NCBI GenBank assembly: GCA_027604665.1
Contig: JADGIZ010000143.1
Span: forward strand, 1 to 23,069
Source: Polyrhizophydium stewartii
Taxonomy: Eukaryota > Chytridiomycota > Chytridiomycetes > Rhizophydiales
Length of the DNA stretch: 23,069 nucleotides
Reading direction: 5' to 3'
The notes under the pieces were generated by a model. That model did no database searches and was not told where the DNA came from. It worked only from the letters and a program-made list of their open reading frames with translations. Positions 10,064 to 21,200 of the stretch are shown one piece after another (the stretch's first letter is position 1; each line of letters starts with the position of its first letter). A program made the translations under genes and the position numbers.

Positions 10064-12039
10064 ATGCAGGTCCCCAGCTTCAGTGCGCAGACGCTGCTGC
10101 AGCCCGCCGTCTACGGTGCGTCGCGAGCCGCTGCCCATGCCGCCAGCTGGCTCCCGCCGAGCCGGCTGCGAGCAAGCCAGCCGCCGCCCCGCCCGCCTGG
10201 GGAGCCGCCGCCGGCGCACCCGCCCATCTGCGCCTCACATCGCGGAGGCTGCCGCAACCCCCGCCCGAGCGCCTTGCGTGCGCCTGGCCTCACTGTGCGC
10301 AGCCCGCAGCCTGCGCCTGTTCCCCCCGCGCGGCGCGCACCGCAGCGCCAGCGCCGCCGGTGTGCGGCGGCCCCCGCCTCCCGGCACGCCGGGCCTTGTC
10401 TCCCTCCGGCTCTCGCATCCAGGCAGCGGCCGCTTTGCTGACACATCGCCGCCGCCATGCATGCCGCCATGCACGCCGACGCGCGCACATGCTGCCGGCC
10501 GCCTCCCCCTTGCCGCGCGCTGCCCCCCCCGTGCGGTGAAGCTGGCCTGCCGTGCTCCTTTGCGCTGCAGGCGCTGTTCTTCTTTGGCGCCCGACGTGCC
10601 TGGCCCTCCGCCTTTACAACCTCGGCCCAAACATCGTGGATCCTCACGACCATGTCGTCCATCGTCATGACGACGGCCTCGCTCCCCTTTGTCGTCGACT
10701 ACTTTGCACACGACACCGACCTTTCCGCCATGCCGCTGCTCAACTCCCCCTGGGCCGTCGCTGTCTCGTCGGTCTCGCCGTTGGCGGTCGTCTTGAGATG
10801 TCACACTCGCGCTCGCTGACAAAGGCCCTCGCTGTTGGCCCTTCCTCTCAGGATGTACTTTATCAGCTACCTGGTTTGCGACCTTGCCATCGGATACGTC
10901 TACTACAAAGACCAGATTGACATGGTGACAGGCTGGTACGCGGCTTGCCGCCCCCCTGGTCTCGAACCTCGGCTCCCCACCCCACACTGACGCGGCCGCG
11001 CATCACCGCACCAGGCTCCACCACCTGATTTACCCCATTGTTCTCTTGGCAGTCGTTCTGTTCCAGATCCCCGGCGCGTTCATGGTCGCTGCTTTCATGG
11101 AGCTACCGACGATTATTCTTGCTCTCGGCCATATGAAGCGGTCGTTCCGCAGTGAATACCTGTTTGGCTTTTCATTCTTTGTAACACGCATCGGTGGGCC
11201 GAGTTTTCGGAAGCAAGGCGCCACGGCGCACTGCAGACGCTGACATCTGGACTCGTGCAGTTTTTCATCTGTACTTTGCATGGCGCACGTTCACCGTGTG
11301 GTGGTCGGTCTTCCCGGCCGTCATGATTCTCGCCCTTGGGACGTTTCCGCTCCACATTTACTGGTTCGGGTGCTGGGTCCGACGCCAGATCCGGATCTAC
11401 AAAAAGAGCCGTAGCCTCGCAGCGCGCCTCGCGAGCGCCGAGACCGAGGACGAGGGCGTCACGGCCGCAAGCCGCACGACCACAGGCACCTATGCGAGCC
11501 TCGAGGAGGCCCCCATTATTGCGGTTCTCGAAAGCGGCAGCGAGCGCCAAAGCATTGTGTCTGTCGGTGAGCGCGCCGTCTTGGGAAAAACACATCTCGT
11601 CTCTTTCGCCCCCGGCTACGGCACCATCAGCACGGCAGCCTCGGACTCCGATGGCATCAGGCCCGTCACACCGCCAAACCGCGACGAGCAGGCCTCTCGC
11701 CATTCGCGCTCTATTCCGCGCGACTCGTTGCAAATCGAAGTGGTCCCGGTATACAGGCACTCGCGCGCCAGCACCTCTTCTCTTGGCGCATCTGTTGTCT
11801 CGCAGCTCTCGTTTGTTGTTAGCTCGCCAAACCGCGATGGCGTTGACCCAGATCGGCTGTCCGAGGAGGATGTCGAGGAAATTGTGCCGGCGCTGCTCCA
11901 CCAACGCCGTGCAAGCCACCAAGCCGCCGACACTCCGCACAACCGCCACTCAATCAGCTCAACACATAGTCGGGCGCTGCCTCCCACGCCTCCCGCTCCG
12001 ACGCCAGGCGATTCCACGCGGCCAAGCGCCGGGATGTAA
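10064..12039 (+). CDS. TLC-domain multi-pass membrane protein
   Basis: TRAM-LAG1-CLN8 domain protein, probably in ER or other internal membranes and linked to lipid handling; the exact activity is unknown. Model exons: 10064-10115, 10542-10767, 10852-10935, 11015-11193, 11261-12039, giving 439 residues. The last four are well supported. Seen: LFFFGARRAWPS, ASLPFVVDYF, MYFISYLVCDLAIGYVYY, TGWLHHLIYP with the conserved His pair, FMELPTIILALGHM, FFVTRIVFHLYFAWR and LGTFPLHIYWFGCW, typical of fungal TLC proteins. A Ser/Thr-rich tail of about 210 residues follows and looks disordered. The first exon ends in QPAVYG, like the start of relatives, but the 426-bp first intron is long for this window and about 40 expected residues are missing, so one exon may be undetected in 10116-10541. 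Confidence 0.85.
10116..10541 (+). other. Very GC-rich low-complexity stretch (tentative first intron of the TLC gene)
   Basis: This stretch is rich in CCG, GCC and CGC and stays open in several frames on both strands without resembling any protein. It includes a local repeat of ATGCCGCCATGC-type units around 10455-10480. It has a GTGCGT donor and an AAG acceptor in matching phase, but part may be coding. Confidence 0.4.
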
Positions 12040-12364
12040 CGGCCTTGGCCCTCTCGCCACGCCCCTGCAGTTCCAACGCCAACGACTGCTGCGCCGCCCA
12101 AGTCAAGACGGCCTTAGATTGTATCCTCCCATTCAGGCACCCTTCCTTTCCCTCCTGAGCATCTGCCTGCTTCCTTCCTCTCTGCCTTTATGTGCCTGGG
12201 TTCTGGCGCACCCCGCCATGTGTCAACAAAGATGCCGAGCCCAGCATTGGATGCCCTTATCGCCCGTCACCCTGTCCGAAAGCTCATGCCCGCACAGAGT
12301 GCCTCGGAGCTTCGTGCGGAAAAGTCTCGGCGGCCGGCCGTTGGAGACTTTCACCCAGATCCCG
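12040..12364. other. Intergenic region between the TLC and Mpv17-family genes
   Basis: This 325-bp spacer between co-directional genes should hold the TLC 3' UTR and the promoter of the next gene. It contains a pyrimidine-rich run around 12135-12190. Open frames through it show no protein similarity, and I see no RNA gene or repeat. Confidence 0.5.
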
Positions 12365-13110
12365 ATGCCGTTCGTTCGTTGGTACTCGCTCGCCCTCCAG
12401 CGGCGCCCGCTGCTCACCCAGGCTCTTACGACCGGTGCGTCGTCGCCGATGCCGGCCATCCACCAACGCGGCCGACGCACGCCGTGCTGGCAAGCTTTCG
12501 GCTGCTCCCCCGGGGCCTCCGGCTGCTGACTCCTCGCCTGGACAGGGGCGCTGTTCGCCTCGGGCGACCTGATTGCGCAGGTCGGCGTCGAGCGCAAGAC
12601 GTCCGACTACAACCCGCTGCGCACGGCCCGCCTGGGACTCTTCGGCTCGTGCGTCGCAGGCCCCGCCATGGTCAGCTGGTACGGGCTGCTTAGTCGCCGC
12701 ATCGTCTTCGAGAACAGGCTCATGGGTGCGTGAGACGGACTCCCAAAATGCAGGGGCGGCGTGCCCGTTGACTGCTGACGAGGCTGCCGCTGGCCCGCGC
12801 AGCCCTGTTGGCAAGGGTCTCGCTCGACCAGCTTGTCTTCGCGCCGACCTTCATTGCAATCTTCTTCTCGGCCACCGGCTTCATGGAGGGCTTGACGCCC
12901 GAGGCCGTCTGGGACAAGCTCAAGAGCGGATACCCGACGGCGCTTGCGGGCAACTACAAGCTCTGGCCGGCCGTGCAGCTGGTCAACTTTTACCTCGTGC
13001 CGCTGCACCACCAGGCCCTTGTCGTCAACACGATCGCGCTTGGGTGGAACACCTATCTTTCGGTCATCAACCAGCGGAGCACCTTCAAAGAGAATCCAGA
13101 ATCAACATAA
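12365..13110 (+). CDS. Mpv17/PMP22/Sym1 family membrane protein
   Basis: Small four-helix membrane protein of the inner mitochondrial (Sym1/MPV17) or peroxisomal (PXMP2) membrane, thought to form a channel for small metabolites. Exons: 12365-12434, 12546-12725, 12803-13110; introns of 111 and 77 bp, both opening GTGCGT; 185 residues against 176 in human MPV17. Seen: WYSLALQRRPLLTQALTTG at the N-terminus, then ASGDLIAQ, GSCVAGPAMVSWYGLL, DQLVFAPTF, KLKSGYPTALAGNYKLWP and QLVNFYLVPLHHQ, with WNTYLS close to the C-terminus, all family signatures in order. Mitochondrial versus peroxisomal paralogue cannot be settled here; the compact length favours the Sym1 side. Convergent with CTF18, with 48 bp between stop codons. 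Confidence 0.94.
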
Positions 13111-13158
13111 CAGCTTTACTTCAGCCGCCGCACTGCTGGCTGGATTCTCGTGCGGCAA

Positions 13159-16100
13159 TCAGAGAAAGTCCCGCATGTAGCACGGCGTGCGCACTGCGTT
13201 GGAGAAGCCCTCGTTGAACTTGAAGACAACTCGCACCTTGCTGCGCAGACGCCGTCCTAGAGCGCCGGTTCCGCATCGCGTTAAAGTCTGCGAAGATTGA
13301 CAGCTGTGTGAGCCTGATCGCCATGGCTCACCTTTGTCCTCCAAACCTGGCGCGCTGCTCGCCTGGTCTTCTTTGCGTTCCGGTGCGGCGATGGGGCGAC
13401 CAAAAAAGTCGCGGGCCGGCTGTCGGCAGCATCCTTTTTGTCAGACACCCTCATTCACAAGCGTCGGAGCTTGCCACCCGCACTCACGAGATCGTCTTTG
13501 ATTGCGTGCTGAGAGAGCGGGCTCGATGGCGCCTCGGTGGCAATAAGTTCGCGAGATCCGCCTGTCTTGCTGCTTTCGGTGCCAGGCTGGCTCATTCGCC
13601 GGGACGAGGTGTCCCGCAGGCGCACGCGCGCCAAGTCCACCTTCTCAACGTGCTCAGCAACGCTTGCTGGCAGAGAACGCGACATGTTGTGCGGCGCTCA
13701 CCTCTTGGGCAACAAGGCTCTTGATTGCACTGGACGCGTCGTTGATTGTGCGCTCGAGCTTGGACTGCAGCAGCAACGCGTGAATTGGACTGTTCGCGAA
13801 GATCACGGTTAGCAAGCTGGCGAGCGTATCGCATCTGGCTGGCGTTGGCAACATACGGATCCAACTCGTACGATTGCTGGTGGCCCGCATCCTTCTGCGG
13901 TGCAAAATGCAACCCAAACGCAAGCATCAGAGTCACCAAGCGATCCAGTTCAGCGCGCTCGGCCGGCTTGATGAGCTGCATATTGACCTGCGCATGTGTG
14001 AGCAAACAAGCGCGGGCACGCGTGTGCAGAGGCCGGCTTACCGGTCGAAAGTTTGGCGAAAGCGCCAAAAGAAGGAACGGGACAAGCTCGAGACGCATTG
14101 GCAGCTGGCTGGGCCACGCCATGCGCGCATGTGCGACGACACCGTGAGCAAAGGTGCGCATCACGCCAGCTGCCTCGCGCTGCATAACAAAAGCCTGGTG
14201 GTCGGCGCGAGGAAACTCGAGCTCCATTGGCTGCGGCGTTGCGTAGAGTCTGTGGAAGCTTACGATCGCGTATGGCTGGTAGGCCATCAGCTCAAAATGC
14301 TGGTGGCGCATGATGCTGCGCTCGATTGCATCGCAAAGGTGCAGAGCGTTGAAAGTCTGGTTGAAGCGAGGGCTGTCCGCAGCCTTGGACCACATGGTCT
14401 CGACCCTGTGAGACTTGAGGTAGTTTTCGAAGCAGCCTTGAAGTATCTTGGAGTACTCGCCCGTGTGCTCCAAGATGGGCACAATGCGCTCCACAAACCG
14501 GTCGGTGCCAACTGGGTTCCTCGGCATGTCAGCGAGGTGGAGGCTGCAGGTCTCTGCACTCGGCCGCGAAAAGCACCCACCCTCGCGAAGCGAGCTCTTT
14601 GAATTCGCACCGCGCACATGGAACTCGAGCCTCTTGAGATCCTTGGACAGCGGGGCCGAAAAAAGGGTTTGCCAGACTTGAAAGAGGCTGCGTGCAAAGT
14701 CCTTGTTTCCAACGTCAAAGTCGAGCAGCATCTCCTTGGTGAGATGCCCTGTCTTTCCGTGCATAAACTGAAGTGTGTTCATCGAGGAGCGCATATCGCC
14801 CTGCGTCATCTCGCAGAGCGTCATCATTGCGCGCATATCCGCTCGAAGGCCCTCCCAACGGCATATTTCAAAGAGACGGCGAGCGAGTGCCTGGAATGGC
14901 GGAGGCCGAAAGACGAGGACCTGAGCGACGCTGCGCAAGGCACGCAGAACCGGGGCGAACCTTGGCGGCACCGCGTCAACAGCACGGCCACTTAGGGCGC
15001 CCCCTGTGCAAGCGACTCACTGATCATTGCAGATGCAAATGATCGGCCGCATGAGCTGCTTGGCCTTCTTCTTCGGCTTCTTATCGCCTTGCGATACCGA
15101 GCCTGCAGTCAGCTCGGGAGCCTCGGACTGTGTGCTTCTGCTTTCTTTGGATTCCGCGAGTCGGACCAGAGTGTTGACAAACGCCTGCCAAAAGGCTTCT
15201 GCGTAAGCCCAAGGGCGGAGACGCTTCACATTGACAAAAACAACCGACCTGATCGCCGCCTCCCGAGCTCGCTCCATCGATCTCATCGATAATCACCAGA
15301 TTGGGCAGCTTGCCCCCCATGACAGGCTGGCATTCGATCGCGCCAAGGAGCTTGTTCTTGAGGGCTTCGCCTGTGCGGTCGTCACTCGCGTTGATCTCGA
15401 CAACATTGTAACCAGCGTGCCTGGCAACCACATGCGCCAGGGTTGTCTTTCCAAGCCCTGGTGGTCCGGCGAGAAGCAAGATTCGCCGCTCAGGCCGATG
15501 GAGCGGATCCGGAGGCTGCGCGGGTGTTTCTGTCAGCTGAAAAGCGTTTCCACAAAAGGCAACGGCTTCCAATACCACCTTGGCGCCTTCAAAGAGCAGT
15601 TTTTTGCGGAAGCGCGACTGGTTGAATGCCTCAAACGTGCGCTTCACAGGCTTCTTGAAGACGCAGTAGTCCCACTGCTTGACCCATGTCAAGACCTGCC
15701 TATTGAGTCTCTGCGGTGCGGTTTTGTTAAGAGGCGCATGTACACAAAGCAAACGGTTGCGACCCGCAAGCCCGGCATTCTTACCTCGTCCCCAACAAGA
15801 TCGACATACATTCGTGGTGCATACTTGTCGACCCACAGTTTTTCGGCCTGCGCACTGTCGTCCGACGTCGATTCCTCCAGAGCTTGTTTCCGAAGCTGCC
15901 TTTGGCGCTGTGCAAGGATCTCGCGGTCCATCTGGTCCTGAAGGCGCTTTGCCTCTACTTCTTTCATCAGGCGATGAATCGGGATTGAGAGCAAGCCAGA
16001 AGAGCGTCTTTCAACTGCTGACTTTGTGGCTGCAGCGGCGGCGTCAAATGCATCGACAGCATTTGACGACAGCAGCGAGGGCCGCTTCGGGAAGAACACG

Positions 16101-18001
16101 GGTGTGCCGAGTGAAGACACTGCCGCGACGAGACCATGTTTGAATCCTTGGCTGTATGTTGGCTGGACCCGGTAATCGCGCTCGGCAAGAGACGGCTTGG
16201 ACAAAGCCATGCCGCGTGAGGCTGGCGGATTCGCATCGATGCCGAGAAGATGCGCGCCTGTGGCAGCCGCGGCAAGTGCCTCGGCAGCCAGCGCCGCGGC
16301 GGTTTCCGGTAAGGTCGTCATACCAGACACCGCAGCTCGGGCCATCTCAGCGGCCTCGCGCCGAGCCGCACGGACGGCAGCACTTGGAACGTGGTGGCGC
16401 ACAATGTCACTCGGCCGCTCGATCTGCACCGCAGCCGTTTCGATCGCGGATGAGGCCACTGGCGGAGCGACCGTCGCAGGCAAGCCTGCATTGTGGCCCA
16501 ACTGCTGAGGCTCCAGAGGAACAGGAGCATGTGGATCTTGCGCGTACTCGGCGGCTTCTGCTTCAGCTTGCGCCTCGGCGGCCTCGGCGCGGAATTGCGC
16601 CTCGAGATCATCAAAGTCGTCCATGTACGGGTCCAAGAGATGGCGGTGGAGCCGGGAGCTGGCTGCACGCGAAGACAATGCGGCATCGCGCTGAGTCAGG
16701 CTCCGGCCTGTTGCATCATCCGCAAACAGAGCTCCTGCCGAATGCTCGGCCGTGGAAGAACGCAAACCCGCCGAATCGTGGGAAGCTTGCGGGTCCGTGT
16801 GGTGCAGGATACCGAAGCCGCGGTCGAGATCTGCCACACGCAGAGGCCGCTGTGGGTCAAGACCCGCGAGCGGTGCTGTGTGACAGGCACCAGCGGCGTC
16901 GGCGTGCTGCCCGACCCCAAGGCGGATACGCTTCGAGCAAGCGCCCATCTCGGCGTCATGATTTGATTCAAGTAGACGCGCCGACTGCGAGTCGGCCTCG
17001 TTGTCCACAAAGGTCATAGAAACGTCGACATCATGCACAGACGAGGCGCGGATGAGCGATTCGCGGTTTGCGGCCGTCGGGAGCGACTGCGACAGTGACA
17101 CGGGCTGCGACGGCATCTGCGAATCGTCGAAGGAGAGAGACAGACGCATCGGTTTGACGGGCCGGTCTGCATCGACATTTTCGCTATCGCTGCTGCCGCA
17201 GAGACGTTTTGCGGCGTCTTCGAGCGAGACGCCAGTTTCTTGGGACCTTGGAAAGTCGGGCATGTCAAGCTCGCTTTCGGCCAGATCAAGCGCGGCGTGA
17301 TGGCGACTCCGCGAGGCATCGAGCGCGGACGTGATATGCACAAATGACGGCGCAGATCGTGCGCTCTGAACAAGTGCCGGCGCACCGGCGCGCGAGGCTG
17401 TCCCTGCATCTGCTGGCTCGCTGGCCGCCGATCCGCCGGATGGCGACGCCTCTCTGGCGTGGGTTGGGCGTTTGCGGGCATTCACGATGCTCCAGTCACT
17501 CGGGATCGGCATGGGCTGGTCCGCGCGGAACGAGGGTGACGTGAAGGTGGGCGGCGACGACTGGAAGTCTGACCTCATGCGATGGCCCTCGCTGACGAGG
17601 CCTGCGGCGCAGGCGTCAGCGCTCTGTCGCGTGATTGTCCGAACACTCGTTCGGACAGGCGGACGCGGGCAGAGACGCGAGCGCACCTCGGGAGTGGCGG
17701 CCGGGCCGGTCCTGCGCGGAAGTGGGTGTGCGCGCACCATCCATAGCGCCGTGAGGCGCGGGGCCTCTGTCGCCCTCGTCGCCACTGTCGTCCTCAAAGA
17801 AGAGCGCCGAGGTGCCGCCTCTCGATGGTCTGCTTCGGAACAGGTCTGGAGGTGGGGGATTGAGTCAGAGGAAGTCGCAAGCTAAGCGCAGGTCCCGTGC
17901 ACCTCACCGCCGTCGCTCTGTTGCGTTGCCTGCATGTCGCCGCCGCCGTTCTCGAGCTCACGCAGCACCTCGAGCTCCTCCTCAAAGTCGCCCTCGTCCA
18001 T
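13159..18001 (-). CDS. CTF18: CTF18, large subunit of the alternative clamp loader (RFC-Ctf18)
   Basis: AAA+ subunit that, with RFC2-5, CTF8 and DCC1, loads PCNA at forks and supports sister-chromatid cohesion. Minus-strand exons: 18001-17908, 17845-17687, 17601-15785, 15710-15249, 15184-15021, 14960-14611, 14511-14042, 13987-13857, 13816-13702, 13643-13488, 13419-13332, 13256-13159; 1367 residues, longer than human (about 975). Seen: EEELEVLRELE in the first exon, as at the human start; WVDKYAPRMYVDLVGDE before the AAA domain; Walker A GPPGLGKTT (772-780); Walker B IIDEID (to 835); sensor IICICND; GCFENYL; RDFFGR; and C-terminal FKFNEGFSNAV, the CTF8-DCC1 binding tail. The extra length is a disordered region of about 500 residues encoded by the third exon. 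Three introns are odd: 40 bp, and two of 54 and 99 bp that keep the frame open. Confidence 0.95.
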
Positions 18002-18208
18002 TGCCGCGAGAAACCTGCATTTTGCGCGCCGAGCTCGTTGTGGTGCGAGGCCGCTGAAAGACGAGGCCGCGGAAGTCGGTGCCGACCTGCGCTGACCATT
18101 GGGCGCATGCCGGTGTGGCGGGTGTCGCTGCTCGTGCTGACGGCAGCCTGGCTTGCCACGCGGGCCGCCGTCCGTTGCAACTCGCTCGAAATCAGCAGTT
18201 TGCCGAGA
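18002..18208. promoter_or_regulatory. Divergent region between CTF18 and the RING-SNF2 gene
   Basis: These 207 bp separate the chosen start codons (105 bp if the SNF2 gene starts at 18107). It holds ATTTTGCGCGCC at 18019-18030, just upstream of the CTF18 ATG, which loosely resembles E2F/MBF-type G1-S elements without matching the strict consensus. No TATA box is seen. Confidence 0.4.
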
Positions 18209-21200
18209 ATGATGCAGCCGTGGTCGTGGGACTGCAACGACACCGACGACTCGGACTGCGACACCGCGGCCCAGCCGCCGCACTGGGCAACGGCCGCGGC
18301 ACACGATGATGCGCAGCGCAGCCGTCTAAGCGAGCAGCTGCGCCTTTTGCACGAGTTTGAGCAGCAGCAGCAGCACCAGCAGCGCCAGCAGCGCCAGAAC
18401 AACACAGCGACAGCCGGGCCGTCGTCGCTCAAGAGGAGCTCGTCTGTCATCGAGCTCAGCCCTCTCGGTCGCCAGCGTGGGGCACCATCCCCGCCTGCCC
18501 TCGGCTCCAGCAGCCAGCCAATCTTCATCGACACCGACGAGCAGCTGGCTCTTGCGTTGCACAAGCAACTCAACGGCCCGGTTCCCGTGGGCGACGACGC
18601 AGAGAGCACCGATGCCACCGCCCGCCAGGCTTTGGATCGCCTGCGCAAGCAGGAAGCAGAGGACGCAGAGCTTGCTCGCATGCTCCACATTGAGGAGGAA
18701 ATGATGCTGCACGGGCACGCCTCACAACAGACGGGGCTTGGTGCAAGCTCGTCTCAACTCGGCTCGGCCATCCCTGGCCGCGGTCGCCAGATGCCGACGT
18801 CACCGCACCGCCTGCCTTACGTTGATGAGACCGGGGTCTTTGTCGATCCGCGTCCAGGCTTCAGCTTCGGCGAAGACGGGAGCGACGGTCTTTCGGCCTC
18901 GGATCTATCGCAGGCCGACTACCCGGCCAACAAGCCCTGGACTCGCAAAGCGGACATGCACTTCAAGGCACCCAGCTTCGACTTGATCGACCTGGATGCA
19001 GCAGACGCCGGGAGCTCGAGCAGTCCTCCCGCATGGCCCGGTGATCTGAATGGGCCACGCGACCAGATGCGCCTGTCCGAGTATGGCGCTCCTGAGCGGC
19101 CGCTCTCCGCGCAGGAGTCCCAGAAGAACTTGCGCGAATTGCTCGAGAACGTCCAACACGTCATGGACGTCACGCCGCCGGAGAAGCGTCCCGCGACGCC
19201 GCAGCAGCTGTCGATTGATTTGCTGGAGCACCAGAAGCTGGGTGAGGCGGCTCTGGGACGTTGCTGGAGCAGTCGTGCTGAACAGCTGATTGGCATACTC
19301 TGGGCGTTTGCATGCAGGCCTCGAATGGATGCTCAAGATGGAGCGAGGAAGCAACCTGGGCGGCAGTAAGTTTCCATGAGTAACGGATCGGCTGGAAAAT
19401 TCTGTGCTTTGCTGACGGACGAGGACGCCACTTTTCAAGTTCTTGCTGATGACATGGTGCCCTTTATCGCCACGAGTACTGGGTGATCGAGTGTCTGTGG
19501 CTTGTTGGAGCTGATGCGCCGCGCGTCCAGGGACTTGGCAAGACTGTGCAGAGCATCGCATTGATCGTCTCCAATCCCCCTCCGCCGCAGGAGCGTTTAC
19601 CAACGCTCATCGTTGCACCGGTCTCGTTGGTGATGCAGGTCAGCGCACTGCGGCGAGGGGTGGTGCAATATCCTCGGCTGATCCTTTTGCAGTGGATCCA
19701 GGAGTTGCACGACAAGACCAAGCAGGGTACATTGAGCGTCTACATGTTCTACGGTCAAAAGCGCAACAAAGACCCCGAGTTCCTTAAGAAGTTTGACGTG
19801 ATTGTGACGTCTTATTCGATCCTGGCGCTTGACTGGCCAGCGCCTAAGCATGAGAAGCGAAGGCATACGTACCCGCGACAAGGCAGCGACGATGACGAAC
19901 CCGATCCTGAGTATCCCCGCACATCGCGCGAGAGCCTTGGACCCCTCTTCAAACTCATGTTTCATCGGTTAGTCGAATCTGGCTGGCACTCCAACGCGCT
20001 GGTGATATGGCTGACCCCAACAGCGTGATCCTCGACGAGGCGCACTTTATCAAGAACAAAGCGACGCGCTCGGCGCAGGCGGCGTGTCATCTCGACACAA
20101 AGTACCGATGGTGTTTGACGGGGACGCCCATCCAGAACTCCATCACCGAGCTCTACAGCCTCATCAAGTTCCTGCAGATCAAGGTGAGACGCAAACGTAT
20201 GCCGGCTGCCTGTCCAGAGGCTGAGAGCCGTGGCTGCCAAAGCCATACTGCGACTGGTCCCTTTTCAGAAGCAAGATCAAAGATCCCATGAAGCGCGGCT
20301 ACCACAAGCGTGTCATGGAGCGCGTGCACGCCCTCATGAAAGCCATCTGCCTGCGCCGCTCCAAGAAGTCGATGCTGGACGGCAAGCCCATTATCGTCTT
20401 GCCGGAGCGCATTGTCGAAATCGACACCGTCCGCCTTTCGGAGCCGGAGCGCGAATTTTATGATTCGCTCGAAAAGCGCCAGCGACTGCAGTTCAACGCG
20501 TATCTACGGGAGGGCACCGTCATGAAGAATTACACTAACATTCTTGTGCTGCTGCTGCGTCTGCGACAGGCGTGGTGCGAGCTGCGATTCGCTGCTGATC
20601 CAGTGCTTTTGCTTGCCGCTAATCCTATTTCGCGCGCAGCTGCCATCCCTTGCTGATAGCACATGATTTGGAGCAAGTGGGGCCGTCGGGTTCTCCCCAG
20701 AGCAGGCACGACCGCATGCAGGACATGATTCGCACGATGGACGACAAGGTCGTCAAGCGGCTCCTTGATCGCGAAGACGACCAGGAATGCCCGATCTGCT
20801 ATGATGCGTTCCAGCAGCCCGTGTTTATACCTGCATGCGGGCATCTCTTCTGCAAGTAAGAGGCGCAGCCTGTAAGAGCAGCTGAGAGACCGCTCACCCG
20901 ACCTCATACTCTGCAGGGAGTGCGTCATTTCGTACATCGGCAACGCCGATGGGAATGCCGTCTGCCCCAGCTGCCGGGGCGAATTGGAAGCCGACCAGCT
21001 CGTTCCACTTTCCGAGTTTCTCCGGGCTCACCACCCAGATGAACAGAGAGTTTCTGGGAAGGGCAAAGAGCCGCGACTGGAAGTCGGCGGCGATGACGAG
21101 CTCGAGGCCATGCAGGCAAAAACGATGCAGTGGATAACCAGCGCCAAAGTGGAGCGCGCGCTGCAGCTGCTGGAAGAGTCGCGCAATAACCACCCGGGCG

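Noticed and set aside
10235..10987. Minus-strand 250-codon open frame over the TLC gene
   Set aside because: Gly/Arg-rich low complexity caused by GC-rich sequence; it overlaps supported TLC exons.
11336..12529. Plus-strand 397-codon open frame spanning the TLC tail into the Mpv17-family gene
   Set aside because: Only its last 24 codons or so (from 12365) match a family (first Mpv17 exon). The rest is out of frame with the TLC coding sequence.
13874..14602. Plus-strand 242-codon open frame opposite CTF18
   Set aside because: Shadow of conserved CTF18 exons including GCFENYL.
17794..18690. Minus-strand open frame of 298 codons covering the start of the RING-SNF2 gene
   Set aside because: Mostly antisense of the SNF2 first exon; only the 17908-18001 part, in another frame, is real CTF18 coding sequence.
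20184..20284. Intron of the RING-SNF2 gene ending at the CAG or AAG near 20277-20284
   Set aside because: These ends either break the frame or drop the conserved [12 protein letters not shown] segment; the AAG at 20240-20242 keeps it.
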